From VXNE01 sp965205735 (lineage in GTDB: Bacteria; Pseudomonadota; Gammaproteobacteria; Pseudomonadales; Azotimanducaceae): 64,000 bases of DNA. Shown here one piece after another: positions 53,224 to 61,918 of this stretch. Every line of letters begins with the position of its first letter. The stretch's first letter is position 1. The position numbers were made by a program, and so were the translations under genes. The notes beneath the pieces are model-generated. The model was not told the DNA's origin and ran no database searches. It saw nothing but the letters and a program-made list of their open reading frames with translations. The stretch covers positions 620,001-684,000 of the forward strand of contig OZ242179.1 in the NCBI GenBank assembly GCA_965205735.1, in the 5' to 3' direction.

Positions 53224-53607
53224 CTAGCTCGCGTCCCCTTCGTTCTCGCCCTTCGTGCGGTCTCGCCTGCTCCGTGCGAACGGGCTTCCTCCGCCTTCCG
53301 CCTCCTCGCGTTCCCCCGAAAACGCCATCCTGACCCGCGGCATGGCGGTCCGCCGTGCGCCGCCTTGGCCGATGCCGGCCCAGCGACTGAGCAGTCCCAT
53401 CGCGCTCGCCACCTTACCTTTCACATCTCGCGACTTCGATGATCGCTCGGCGCGCCCCCCGTCGGCGTGCGCTTCGATCAGCGCCTCCATTTGAGCACGC
53501 ATCGCGGCAACGTCGCTGGTGACGTCTCCTTCCCCTCCGATGACTTCGTCCTCCAGTCCGTTCAACAGCGCATCGAGCCGCTCGCGCGCGTTCCGCGTAT
53601 CGTTCAT
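53224..53607 (-). CDS. 127-residue protein of unknown function, coupled to the sigma-like factor
   Basis: The ATG overlaps the sigma-like stop by four bases (ATGA). The product is charged and soluble. Its N-terminal helix (RERLDALLNGLEDEVIGGE) and MRAQMEALIEAHADGG suggest a helical regulator, and the C-terminus is Arg-rich and disordered-looking. The position after a sigma factor would suit an anti-sigma factor, but there is no recognisable anti-sigma domain. The 123-bp spacer to the Ntn-hydrolase gene holds an open frame without a start codon, which I do not call a gene. Confidence 0.6.
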   Translation of the reverse strand: MNDTRNARERLDALLNGLEDEVIGGEGDVTSDVAAMRAQMEALIEAHADGGRAERSSKSRDVKGKVASAMGLLSRWAGIGQGGARRTAMPRVRMAFSGEREEAEGGGSPFARSRRDRTKGENEGDAS

Positions 53608-54182
53608 GCTCCTTCTCCTCTCTCTGGAAACGCCCGGGCAAGACCCCGGCGGATTCGCCGTTGCGTGCTCGCGTACCGCGTTTCGTCCATCGCGTTCTCC
53701 CGCTGGATTTCCCCGGGCGACTTGCCGCTCGCCATCCCGGCCATCACGGCCAGAGCGTCGGCGTCGTCCCTGAACAGATTCTCGATCCGCGCCAGCGTCT
53801 GCGCCGCGGCCGTCCGCGGCGCGGGCGCCATCGACCAGTCCGCAGCCATCGCGACCGCGCCGTCTCCGGTCTCCGGATCCACGCGGGTTTCCGACTCCGC
53901 GACCACAGCCGCCGTCTCTTGGCGCCGCCATTGATCGCTCGCGATGCTGCGCATGGTTTCGCGCAGAAAGACGACCAGCGGCACGTCCCGCGGCCATTTC
54001 CGCTTTCCGGTCAGCATGCGCACGATCGCCTCGTGGAGCAAGTCCTGCCCGTCCAGCGACGCCAAACCCAGGGCGCGCAGCCGGGCCAACTCCTCGAGCC
54101 GCCGCAGATCGGCGTCGCCAAGTGCGCGCAGCGCTGCCGCGCACTCGCCCGTCGTCGCCGTTTGCCGTTGCACCAGCGTCAT
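53604..54182 (-). CDS. Sigma-70-family (ECF-like) factor of the ubiquitin-like locus
   Basis: This 192-residue protein has a region 2-like stretch GQDLLHEAIVRMLTG and FLRETMRSIASDQWRR, which match the -10-binding helix of ECF-type sigma factors. Region 4 is weak but plausible near DDADALAVMAGMASGKSPGEIQREN, followed by TQRRIRRGLARAF as a helix-turn-helix end. It is the first gene of the leftward arm and faces the ubiquitin-like arm across a 160-bp spacer, so it could drive both arms. Confidence 0.7.
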   Translation of the reverse strand: MTLVQRQTATTGECAAALRALGDADLRRLEELARLRALGLASLDGQDLLHEAIVRMLTGKRKWPRDVPLVVFLRETMRSIASDQWRRQETAAVVAESETRVDPETGDGAVAMAADWSMAPAPRTAAAQTLARIENLFRDDADALAVMAGMASGKSPGEIQRENAMDETRYASTQRRIRRGLARAFPERGEGA

Positions 54183-54342
54183 TCCGCCCGTTTGCCGACC
54201 ATGCCTATCAACCTATGCTCACCAGAGCCTTATCTGCGGACATTCTCAACACCTAAAAATCGGGTCGACTCGTGTCCGACATCCCCATCCTCGCCAGCAT
54301 AAGGGGGTAGAACCGGATGCAACAACCGAAGGACATACCCAC
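54183..54342. promoter_or_regulatory. Divergent intergenic region between sigma-like and ubiquitin-like arms
   Basis: This 160-bp spacer separates two divergent starts and must hold both promoters. It contains an AAAAAT tract in the middle (about 54255) and GAAGGA as the ribosome site of the rightward gene. I see no convincing sigma70 box or strong palindrome, consistent with recognition by the locus-encoded sigma-like factor, but that is inference. Confidence 0.4.
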
Positions 54343-55026
54343 ATGACCAAAAACCGCGACGACAAGCCCGGCGACACCATCACGATCCCGGACCAGCACT
54401 ACAAAGTCCAGATCGACAAGGACTTCTTCGAGGCGCCCGTATCCCGCATGAGCGGACGCGAACTCCTCGAACTCGCCGACAAGAAACCGGCCGAGCGCTA
54501 CGCCATCTACCTCAAGGTCAAGGGCGGCCAGCCCGACCGCATCGACCTCGATCAGAAGATCGACCTCAGCCGTCCCGGCGTGGAACGGTTCGTCACCCTG
54601 CCTTTGGACCAGACCGAGGGCTTCGGCGGGCGGCGCCAGTTTGCTCTGCCCCAGGAGGACCTCGAATGGCTCGACCGCGTGCCGAGCCGGTTCGAGCTCG
54701 TTGCCGAGGGTGGCGTGCTGCGCGTCGTCCTCTACGACTTCCCGGTCTCGCCCGGCTATCAGCTCCGCCGCGCCGACGTCAACGTCCGTATCGAGTCGGG
54801 CTACCCCGATACCCAGATCGACATGGTCTACGTCCACCCCGCGCTCCAGCGCGCCGACGGCAAGCCCATCGCCGCGATCTCCGCAGACGAATTCGACGGC
54901 AGGCGATGGCAGCGCTGGAGCCGCCACCGCACCGCCGAGAACCCCTGGCGCCCGGCCATCGACAACCTCGCCACCCACTTCGGCCTCGTCGACCACTGGT
55001 TCGCCCGCGAACTCAAGAAGGGCTGA
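54343..55026 (+). CDS. Ubiquitin-like (multi-ubiquitin) domain fused to an E2-like domain
   Basis: This protein has 227 residues from an ATG after GAAGGA. Residues 15-90 (HYKVQIDKDFFEAPVSRMSG, ELLELADKKPAERYAIYL) match the bacterial multi-ubiquitin domain. Residues 95-225 match the prokaryotic E2 family E: FALPQEDLEWLDRVP, FPVSPGYQ, then GYPDTQIDMVYVHP and WQRWSRHR (W192-H195) with ENPWRPAIDNL. No free C-terminal Gly-Gly is left after the ubiquitin-like part because it is fused. It probably acts as a conjugation enzyme with its own modifier attached. Confidence 0.78.
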   Translation: MTKNRDDKPGDTITIPDQHYKVQIDKDFFEAPVSRMSGRELLELADKKPAERYAIYLKVKGGQPDRIDLDQKIDLSRPGVERFVTLPLDQTEGFGGRRQFALPQEDLEWLDRVPSRFELVAEGGVLRVVLYDFPVSPGYQLRRADVNVRIESGYPDTQIDMVYVHPALQRADGKPIAAISADEFDGRRWQRWSRHRTAENPWRPAIDNLATHFGLVDHWFARELKKG

Positions 55027-55030
55027 CATC

Positions 55031-56428
55031 TTGAACACCGCCACGCTTACCCTCACCGGACGCCAACACGCCGAACTCGAGGCGCACCTCTTTCCCGGCG
55101 ACGGCTGCGAGGCGGTCGCGATCGCGTTGTGCGGTCACCGGCGCGGTGCCGACCGGCACCGTCTGCTGGTCCGCAAACTGGTGCCGATTCCTCACGACGC
55201 CTGCTCCGTCAGGACACCCAAGCGCGTCACCTGGCCAACCGAGGTGCTGCCGCCGCTGCTCGAGGAAGCAGCCCGAGACGGGCTCGCTGTCGTCAAGATC
55301 CATGGCCACCGTCTTCCCTCGCCGTTCTCCGTCCTAGACGACCGCTCGGACCGCGACCTATTCCCGTCCATTCACGCTTGGACCGAGTCCGGACCCCACG
55401 GCAGCGCTATCATGTTCGAAGACGGGCGCATGATCGCCAGGCTCGTAGACGAGCGGGGCCGTTTCCACCCGCTTGCCTCGGTCAACGTCGTGGGCGACGA
55501 CCTGCAGTTCTGGCCTTACGCTGCTGAGACGGCCACCGTTCCCGAATTCGGCCGCCGAGTCGCGCAGACTTTCGGCGCCGGCACCTACGACCGCCTTCGC
55601 AGGCTCCGCATCGGCGTCGTCGGCTGTTCCGGCACGGGCAGCCCCTTGATCGAACAACTCGCCCGCAACTGCGTCGGCACACTGGTACTGGTCGATCCGG
55701 ACCGCGTCGAAGAGAAGAACCTCAACCGCATCCTCAACGCCACCATGGAGGATGCCCGGCACGCCCGGCTGAAGGTCGACGTCGCCGCGCGCGCGATCCG
55801 CGCGATGGGCCTCGGCACCGTGGTGGAGACCCATCCCCGCAGCCTGTTCGACCCCGACACGGTCCGCGCCGTCGCCGCCTGCGATGTTGTCTTCGGCTGC
55901 ATGGACTCGATCGACGGCCGCCACCTGCTCAACAAACTGGCCACCTTCTACCTGATTCCCTACTTCGACCTCGGGGTCAAACTCGAGGCCGACGGCCGCG
56001 GCGGTGTGGACCAGGTGTGCGGCACCGTGCACTACCTCCAGCCGGGCGGTTCCAGTCTGCTCAGCCGGCACGTCTACACCATGGAACAGGTTCGCTCTGC
56101 GGGCCTTTACCGTACGGATCCTGCCGCCTACCGGGCACAACTCGACGACGGCTACATCCGGGGCGTACAGGAGGATCGGCCCGCCGTGGTCCAGTTGAAC
56201 TCGCTCATCGCCAGCCTCGGCGTCAACGAGTTCCTCGCCCGGGTGCACCCGTACCGGCTCGACCCCAACGCCGAGTACGCCGTCCATCGGCTGAGTATCA
56301 GCCACGGCATCTACGAGCACGAAGACGACGGCGATGCCTGTCCCGTCCTCACCCGGCACGTCGGGCGAGGCGACGTCTCGCCGCTGCTCGACTGGGCGGA
56401 ACTCAGTCTCGCCAAGGAGGCCGCTTGA
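55031..56428 (+). CDS. JAB-family metalloprotease fused to an E1-like (ThiF) adenylyltransferase
   Basis: This protein has 465 residues from a TTG five bases after the preceding stop. The N-terminal domain carries the JAMM-like metal site HGH (91-93) followed by FSVLDDRSD (99-107), as in deubiquitinase-type JAB peptidases. From about residue 190 the ThiF/E1 domain begins with GCSGTGSP (G198 onward), VDPDRVEEKNLNRI and a later CDVVFGCMDSIDGR. One polypeptide could therefore both activate the ubiquitin-like tag and remove it. Its 3' end overlaps the DUF6527 gene. Confidence 0.82.
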   Translation: MNTATLTLTGRQHAELEAHLFPGDGCEAVAIALCGHRRGADRHRLLVRKLVPIPHDACSVRTPKRVTWPTEVLPPLLEEAARDGLAVVKIHGHRLPSPFSVLDDRSDRDLFPSIHAWTESGPHGSAIMFEDGRMIARLVDERGRFHPLASVNVVGDDLQFWPYAAETATVPEFGRRVAQTFGAGTYDRLRRLRIGVVGCSGTGSPLIEQLARNCVGTLVLVDPDRVEEKNLNRILNATMEDARHARLKVDVAARAIRAMGLGTVVETHPRSLFDPDTVRAVAACDVVFGCMDSIDGRHLLNKLATFYLIPYFDLGVKLEADGRGGVDQVCGTVHYLQPGGSSLLSRHVYTMEQVRSAGLYRTDPAAYRAQLDDGYIRGVQEDRPAVVQLNSLIASLGVNEFLARVHPYRLDPNAEYAVHRLSISHGIYEHEDDGDACPVLTRHVGRGDVSPLLDWAELSLAKEAA

Positions 56429-56850
56429 CGCCGCTGATGCAAATCTGGTGGCGCCTGTTCGAGCGGTCCGGGCTCCGTCCGGGATTCGCCACCGACGTCG
56501 TCGAGGAACTCCCCGATGTGCTTGCGCCGCGACAACTCTATCTAATCGGCGAGCAGACGCTCCCCTGGTCCGCCGCCCTCCTTTGCCCCTGCGGCTGCGG
56601 GGCCACCATACAACTCAGCCTCGTCCCCGGCGACACGCCAAGCTGGCGGGCCAGACGCCACTTCAGCGGCTCGGTTACGCTGCACCCGTCCATCTGGCGC
56701 ACGCGGGACTGCCGGAGCCACTTCCACCTGCGCCGCGGCCGTATCGTCTGGTCGCGGTCTCTTTCGACCGCGGCGTCTTCGCCGGCCTCCCTCACCATCA
56801 ACACAGGAGCGTCAACTATGTCCAAGCGCGACTACCCTACCCCGAACTGA
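56425..56850 (+). CDS. DUF6527-type zinc protein of the ubiquitin-like operon
   Basis: This protein has 141 residues from the TTG at 56425, which overlaps the JAB-E1 stop and follows AAGGAGG; an ATG at 56437 is also possible. The core reads CPCGCGATIQLSL, then SGSVTLHPSIW and DCRSHFHLRRGRIVW, the Cys/His pattern of DUF6527, known mostly from bacterial ubiquitin-like operons. The C-terminal 25 residues look unrelated to the family and may be a tail. Confidence 0.75.
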   Translation: MTPLMQIWWRLFERSGLRPGFATDVVEELPDVLAPRQLYLIGEQTLPWSAALLCPCGCGATIQLSLVPGDTPSWRARRHFSGSVTLHPSIWRTRDCRSHFHLRRGRIVWSRSLSTAASSPASLTINTGASTMSKRDYPTPN

Positions 56851-56886
56851 TCGACCGACCGTCTGGCCCAGAGCACCCTGTCTCAA

Positions 56887-57330
56887 ATGGGCGACTACCT
56901 CAGCGACGACATCGAAACTCCGGACGACGTCGCCATGCTGGAGGACCACGTGGTCGGCACCGCCGCCAAACTGGTGTATTTCAATACGATCAGGAACCAG
57001 CTGCGGTCGATCAAGTCGGCCAGCAACAACCAGCCCCCGCCCTTGCCCACCTGGACGCCCTTGCGGGTGCCTGGATGGCGAAAGGCACCGCCCCACGCAG
57101 CCAGAAGGGCGCTACTAGGGCCACTGCCTTGGCCGGCCGATGGAGAAACTGGCAGGCTCGCGGTGCGCTGCTCGGCCGCGCCGCGGCACCCCGATACCCG
57201 CGGACAGCCTTCCGGCGAGAATGCCCGGACTACAACCCCTCCACAACACTCCCCGGACATCATTGGACCATCCACGGCATGCCGCGGCGTCGTCCGCACC
57301 CCTCGTCGGGTAGAACCGCCCCGCGAATGA
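56887..57330 (+). CDS. Possible small gene after DUF6527
   Basis: An ATG at 56887 opens a 147-codon frame. Its first 55 residues look coding (DDIETPDDVAMLEDHVVGTA, YFNTIRNQLRSIKSASNN). After that the frame turns Pro/Arg-rich and loses protein character, so the true gene may be shorter, frameshifted or an inactive remnant. I recognise no domain. Confidence 0.35.
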   Translation: MGDYLSDDIETPDDVAMLEDHVVGTAAKLVYFNTIRNQLRSIKSASNNQPPPLPTWTPLRVPGWRKAPPHAARRALLGPLPWPADGETGRLAVRCSAAPRHPDTRGQPSGENARTTTPPQHSPDIIGPSTACRGVVRTPRRVEPPRE

Positions 57331-57393
57331 CGGCCGTTTCGATCCCTGTGCTGACCACACCGGACTTTTGGATATGCCCGCCCGCTTGCCTGC

Positions 57394-57399
57394 TATAGT
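57394..57399 (+). promoter_or_regulatory. TATAGT -10-like box before the MBL-fold gene
   Basis: TATAGT lies 18 bases before the MBL-fold ATG. TTGGAT at 57368-57373 is a possible -35 box, but the 20-bp spacing is long. It marks the return to housekeeping-style expression after the accessory region. Confidence 0.3.
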
Positions 57400-57416
57400 T
57401 TCCCCAAAGGGGGTGG

Positions 57417-58280
57417 ATGCATATGCAAGATTTTCTGCGTTGGCGCATCGGCGACGTCACGGTGACGCGGGTGGTGGAACTCACCTCGCCCACCATCGGA
57501 AACAACATACTCCCGCAGGCGCCGCCCGACCTCGTTGACACCCTCCCCTGGCTCGCGCCTTTTACCAACCCTGAGCGCAAGCTGGTTCTCTCCTTCCACA
57601 GCCTGATCGTCCAGTGTCCCGACCAGACCATCGTTGTCGATACCTGCATCGGCAATGACAAGCCGCGCAGCTATCCGCGCTGGAACATGATGCAGTCGCA
57701 TTTCCTGCGCGACTTCTCCGATGCGGGATTTGCGTTGGATGGCGTCGACACCGTGATCTGCACCCACATGCATGTCGACCATGTGGGATGGAATACGCGC
57801 CGCGTGGAGGACCGCTGGGAGCCGACTTTCGCGAACGCGCGGTACCTCTACGCCGAGGACGAATGGGATCATTGGCGCGACAGGGATCGGGCCGGCCGAT
57901 ACGTCGACATCATCGATGATTCCGTCCAGCCGATCTTCGACGCGGGGCTCGCCGATCTCGTTTCCACAGACCATCGCGTCAACGCGGAGGTCGACTTTCT
58001 GCCCACCCCGGGGCATACGCCGGGACATGTCAGCGTGCACATCTCCTCGCGCGGCGAGGAAGCCATCATCACCGGCGACATGATGCACCACCCCTGCCAG
58101 GTGGCGCATCCCGATTGGTCCTGTACCGCCTGCGTGGATCCAACGGCGAGCGCCGCAACGCGCAAGGCATTCGTCGAGCGTTACGCCGACCGGCCTGTCC
58201 TGATCATCGGCACCCACTTCTCGGGACCGACCGCCGGGAGGATCGTGCGCGACGGGGACGCATATCGGCTCGACTATTAG
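57417..58280 (+). CDS. MBL-fold metallohydrolase (lactonase-like)
   Basis: This 287-residue protein starts at an ATG after AAAGGGGG. The two-metal site is complete: THMHVDHVGW, then PGHTPGHVSV, TGDMMHHP and a final GTHFSG. The pattern with WSCTACVDPTASAATRK before the last His is like the group of lactonases and aryl-ester hydrolases. The substrate is unknown. It stands alone between the accessory region and cysS. Confidence 0.88.
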   Translation: MHMQDFLRWRIGDVTVTRVVELTSPTIGNNILPQAPPDLVDTLPWLAPFTNPERKLVLSFHSLIVQCPDQTIVVDTCIGNDKPRSYPRWNMMQSHFLRDFSDAGFALDGVDTVICTHMHVDHVGWNTRRVEDRWEPTFANARYLYAEDEWDHWRDRDRAGRYVDIIDDSVQPIFDAGLADLVSTDHRVNAEVDFLPTPGHTPGHVSVHISSRGEEAIITGDMMHHPCQVAHPDWSCTACVDPTASAATRKAFVERYADRPVLIIGTHFSGPTAGRIVRDGDAYRLDY

Positions 58281-58415
58281 CCCGCAGACGCCGAATGCGG
58301 GATAATCCGGCGGATGTTCCATTTCGCCGCACATTGCGCTTGTCCGCGCCGCCGATCTAGCTGAGGCCTCCACGCGGGCGCTAGGCCCGTATTTGACTTC
58401 GCTGTGGACTATCAA

Positions 58416-59813
58416 ATGGACATCTACATTCACGACACGTTGACCGGCACCAAACGGCGCTTTGAACCTCGCATACCCGATACGGTCTCGATGTACGTTT
58501 GCGGCCCCACTGTCTACAACCTGGCACATATCGGCAACGCCCTGCCCGAAGTGGCGTTCGATGTACTGGCGCGCGTGCTGAGGCTCTACTTCAAACACGT
58601 CACCCACATCCACAACATCACGGACATCGACGACAAGATCAACGCGGCAGCTCTTGCCAACGGAGAGCCGATCCGCGCGCTGACCGATCGATTCGTGGCC
58701 GAATACCGCGCCGACATCGCCGCCCTCGCCGTGCTCGAACCCGATGTCCGGCCCCGCGCGACGGAGCACATCAGCGAGATCATCGACATGATCGAGACGC
58801 TGATCGACCGCGGCCACGCCTACCAAGCCGAACGGCACGTGCTGTTCCACGTGCCATCGGACCCGAACTACGGAAGCCTTTCGAAACAGTCGCTCGAAGA
58901 CATTCTCGAAGGCGCGCGCGTGGAAGTGGCGCCATACAAGCGCGATCCCAAGGACTTCGTGCTCTGGAAACCCTCGAGCGAGGACTTGCCCGGCTGGGAC
59001 AGCCCCTGGGGACGCGGCCGACCCGGCTGGCACATCGAGTGCTCGGCGATGATTCGCAAACACCTCGGGCCGAGCATCGACATCCACGGCGGCGGCAGCG
59101 ACCTCACCTTCCCCCACCACGAGAACGAACTGGCGCAGGGCAGTTGCGTCGAGGACGGCCAGGTCTATGCGCGCTACTGGATGCACAACGGCCTGCTGCG
59201 CATGGGCGACGAAAAGATGTCGAAGAGCCTTGGCAACATCGCCACCATCCGATCGCTGCGCCGCGAACATCCCGGGGAGGTATTGCGCTACGCACTGCTC
59301 TCCGGTCACTACCGCGGCAGCCTGGAGTGGTCCGACGACCTGATCCATCAGGCCCGCGCAAGCCTGAATACCCTGTACCAGGCGCTCGTGGATGCGCCGG
59401 GCGACGCCGCCGCCACCTCCGGGGACTTCCGAAACGCCAGCGTCGACGCTTTCCCCGAGTCCGTGCTGGCCGCGCTCGGAAACGACCTCAACACGCCGCG
59501 GGCGCTGGCAGCCATGCACGCCATCGCCGGGGATATTCACAAGACCAGCGATCCAGCAATCGCGGGGAAGTTACGTCTCCAACTCCTCGCCGGCGGATGG
59601 CTGCTCGGCATCCTTGGGACGCCCGCAAACGCGTACTTCCAGGAGGCGGCAGGCGTAGATCCCGGCTGGGTCGAAGCGATGATCGAAAGACGCGCGGCTG
59701 CGCGTGGCGGGCGGGACTTCGCCAGTGCCGACGCCATCCGGGATGAATTGGCCGCCAACGGTATTGAACTTGAAGACACTGCATCAGGAACGCGCTGGAA
59801 AGTCATTCGATAA
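58416..59813 (+). CDS. cysS: Cysteinyl-tRNA synthetase
   Basis: This enzyme has about 465 residues from the ATG at 58416; a GTG 12 bases earlier is in frame. Class I motifs are clear: YVCGPTVYNLAHIGN (HIGH variant HIGN) and KMSKSLGN. Zinc ligands lie in YVCG, ECSAM and PHHENELAQ. The C-terminal domain ends in the usual IRDELAANGIELEDT block. It charges tRNA-Cys and is essential. The riboswitch leader follows 40 bases after its stop. Confidence 0.94.
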   Translation: MDIYIHDTLTGTKRRFEPRIPDTVSMYVCGPTVYNLAHIGNALPEVAFDVLARVLRLYFKHVTHIHNITDIDDKINAAALANGEPIRALTDRFVAEYRADIAALAVLEPDVRPRATEHISEIIDMIETLIDRGHAYQAERHVLFHVPSDPNYGSLSKQSLEDILEGARVEVAPYKRDPKDFVLWKPSSEDLPGWDSPWGRGRPGWHIECSAMIRKHLGPSIDIHGGGSDLTFPHHENELAQGSCVEDGQVYARYWMHNGLLRMGDEKMSKSLGNIATIRSLRREHPGEVLRYALLSGHYRGSLEWSDDLIHQARASLNTLYQALVDAPGDAAATSGDFRNASVDAFPESVLAALGNDLNTPRALAAMHAIAGDIHKTSDPAIAGKLRLQLLAGGWLLGILGTPANAYFQEAAGVDPGWVEAMIERRAAARGGRDFASADAIRDELAANGIELEDTASGTRWKVIR

Positions 59814-59859
59814 CGTCCGTCGATGCGGCTGGAATCGCTCTTGTCCCGATATACTGAAC

Positions 59860-60050
59860 GTCTCGAATCTGGTGTACGGGAAGCCGGTAAGAATCCGGCA
59901 CTGCCCCCGCAACGGTAATTCGAGGCTTTGCCACCCGGTCTTACGGTCCGGACAATGCAAAAGCCGCCGTTTCAAGCCACTGTCGTGAGATGGGAAGGCT
60001 ACGGCGACGGGCGTCGATCGCCGCCTCATGAGTCCGGAGACCGGCCAGAT
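59860..60050 (+). ncRNA. Adenosylcobalamin riboswitch
   Basis: The leader contains the classic core: GGGAAGCCGGT, AATCCGGCACTGCCCCCGC and AACGGTAA around 59877-59921, and the closing GAGTCCGGAGACCGGCC at 60030-60046. An extended stem region is in between. The element ends about 50 bases before the GTG of the TonB receptor gene, so cobalamin binding would block its ribosome site or transcription. It is the expected control of a B12 uptake receptor. Confidence 0.95.
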
Positions 60051-60097
60051 TCTCAGGTTCACGCCGCGCGGGGCGCGACGGCCGATGGGGTAAAACC

Positions 60098-61918
60098 GTG
60101 AAAAAATCCGTCCTCTTGATTGCCGTCGCGCTGCTTTGGCCCGCGCAGGCGGCTGAACTCGAAACCATCGTCGTCTACGCCAGCCGCCTGGGAGCGAGCA
60201 CGCAGCAGGCAACGATCCTGACCGGGGCCGAAATCGACGCGCGCCACGCGCACCACGCGGGCGACGCCCTGCTCGGCTTGCCCGGCGTGGCCATCAGCCG
60301 GGCCGGCAATCGCGGCGGTCTGACACAAGCCCGCGTGCGAGGTGCCGAGGCCAACCATGTGCTGGTCATGCTGGACGGCATTGAGATGAACAACGTGGCA
60401 CTCGGCGGCGAATACAACTTCGGTCATCTGGACCTGACCGGCGCGAAGCGCGTAGAGATCATGAACGGTCCGCAAAGCGCTATCTGGGGCAGCGATGCCC
60501 TCGCGGGATTGCTCTACATCGATACGACCCCGCACGAGAATGAGGTGATGATCGACGCTGCGGGGGGAGGCATGGCAACGCGGGATGCGAGCATCACGGC
60601 ATCGCGTTACAGCGCCGCGGGACACGCCGTCATCGCCGCCAGTCATTTCGCGACCGACGGCAACAACCTGGCGAGGACCGGCGACGAGAAGGACGGCTAT
60701 CGCGCCACGACCGTGCACACGAACATCTCCCGGAGCCTCGGACCGTGGACCGTGGGTGCCGTATTTCGCGGCGTAGACGCGGAAGTGGAATATGATCCGA
60801 CCCCCTATCCCGCCTATGTTCCCGCCGACGGCGACAACATCACGGAGTCGGATCACCGCTATGCCAAGCTTGAAGCGAGCCATCTCGGTGTCGGGTTCTG
60901 GCAGCCGCGCCTGACCATCACCGAAGTGCGGGCGGGAGATGAGAACATCGAAACCACGAGCCGAATCTTGACGCTCGGCGAGAAGACAGCCATCGCATTC
61001 AGCAACAACTTCGCGCTTGGCGACGCGCACCGCTTGAACGCCACCGCCGAGCTTGAACGGCAACGTTTCACGCAACGCGGGGCGGCAACGCCGTTTGGCG
61101 ATCCGAACCAGCAGCAAGGCACCCGAACCGCCAGCGTCGCGGCGGAGTACCAATATCGCACGCGATACGCGCTCGCATCGGTGTCCGCGCGGTACGACGC
61201 CAACGACCAATTCGACAATTCCGCGGCCTACCACCTCGGTGTCGCCTGGGCGGCAGGACCGGGTCGCCTGTTCGCGAACGTCGGCACCGGCATCAAGAAT
61301 CCCACATTCGCCGAGCGCTACGGTTTCGCGCCCGACACATTCATAGGCAATCCCGACCTCAAGCCGGAACGATCCGTCGAGTACGAAGCCGGGTATGCCA
61401 CCCGACGCTTGTCCTTCGCCTACTTCGACAACCGGCTGACAGACGAAATAGACGGATTCGTTTTCGATCCGGCGCGCATGGGCTTCACGGCGGAAAACCG
61501 CTCAGACAGAAGCCGCCGACGCGGTGCTGAAGTCGGCTATGTGGACACGTTCGGGCCCTTCGGCATCGCCGCCCACTACACTTATGTCGACGCAGCCGAA
61601 AAGGACCGCGCCGAGATCCGCCGGCCGCGCCACCAAGGTCGCGTGGACCTTTCCGGCACCATCGCCTCGTCGGCACGGTTCAACGTAGGCGTAGCCGTCG
61701 TCGGAGAACAGTACGACAACGACTTCTCCGCGTATCCCGCCATTCGACGCACGCTCGATTCCTACCTGCTCGCCCATGGCGGCCTGGACTTTCGGATATC
61801 GCCCCGCACGCGCATCTATCTGCAAGTGGAGAACGCGTTCGATACGGACTACGAGGATGTGTTCGGTTTTCGAAACCCCGGTCGGCGCGCCCTGGCCGGA
61901 TGTGCACTAAGATTGTGA
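60098..61918 (+). CDS. btuB: TonB-dependent vitamin B12 receptor, BtuB-like
   Basis: This protein has 606 residues from a GTG. A signal peptide (MKKSVLLIAVALLWPAQAAE) is followed by ETIVVYASRL, the TonB box region. The plug domain has ILTGAEIDARHA, LVMLDGIEMN and MNGPQSAIWGSDALAGLLYI. A 22-strand barrel ends in LAGCALRL. The riboswitch upstream makes B12 or a corrinoid the likely ligand. No btuCDF genes follow within the window. Confidence 0.93.
   Translation: MKKSVLLIAVALLWPAQAAELETIVVYASRLGASTQQATILTGAEIDARHAHHAGDALLGLPGVAISRAGNRGGLTQARVRGAEANHVLVMLDGIEMNNVALGGEYNFGHLDLTGAKRVEIMNGPQSAIWGSDALAGLLYIDTTPHENEVMIDAAGGGMATRDASITASRYSAAGHAVIAASHFATDGNNLARTGDEKDGYRATTVHTNISRSLGPWTVGAVFRGVDAEVEYDPTPYPAYVPADGDNITESDHRYAKLEASHLGVGFWQPRLTITEVRAGDENIETTSRILTLGEKTAIAFSNNFALGDAHRLNATAELERQRFTQRGAATPFGDPNQQQGTRTASVAAEYQYRTRYALASVSARYDANDQFDNSAAYHLGVAWAAGPGRLFANVGTGIKNPTFAERYGFAPDTFIGNPDLKPERSVEYEAGYATRRLSFAYFDNRLTDEIDGFVFDPARMGFTAENRSDRSRRRGAEVGYVDTFGPFGIAAHYTYVDAAEKDRAEIRRPRHQGRVDLSGTIASSARFNVGVAVVGEQYDNDFSAYPAIRRTLDSYLLAHGGLDFRISPRTRIYLQVENAFDTDYEDVFGFRNPGRRALAGCALRL

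Noticed and set aside
57393..59540. A 715-codon open frame on the minus strand opposite the MBL-fold and cysS genes
   Set aside because: It mirrors codon bias of the two well-supported genes, has no ribosome site and shows no domain. It is an antisense shadow.
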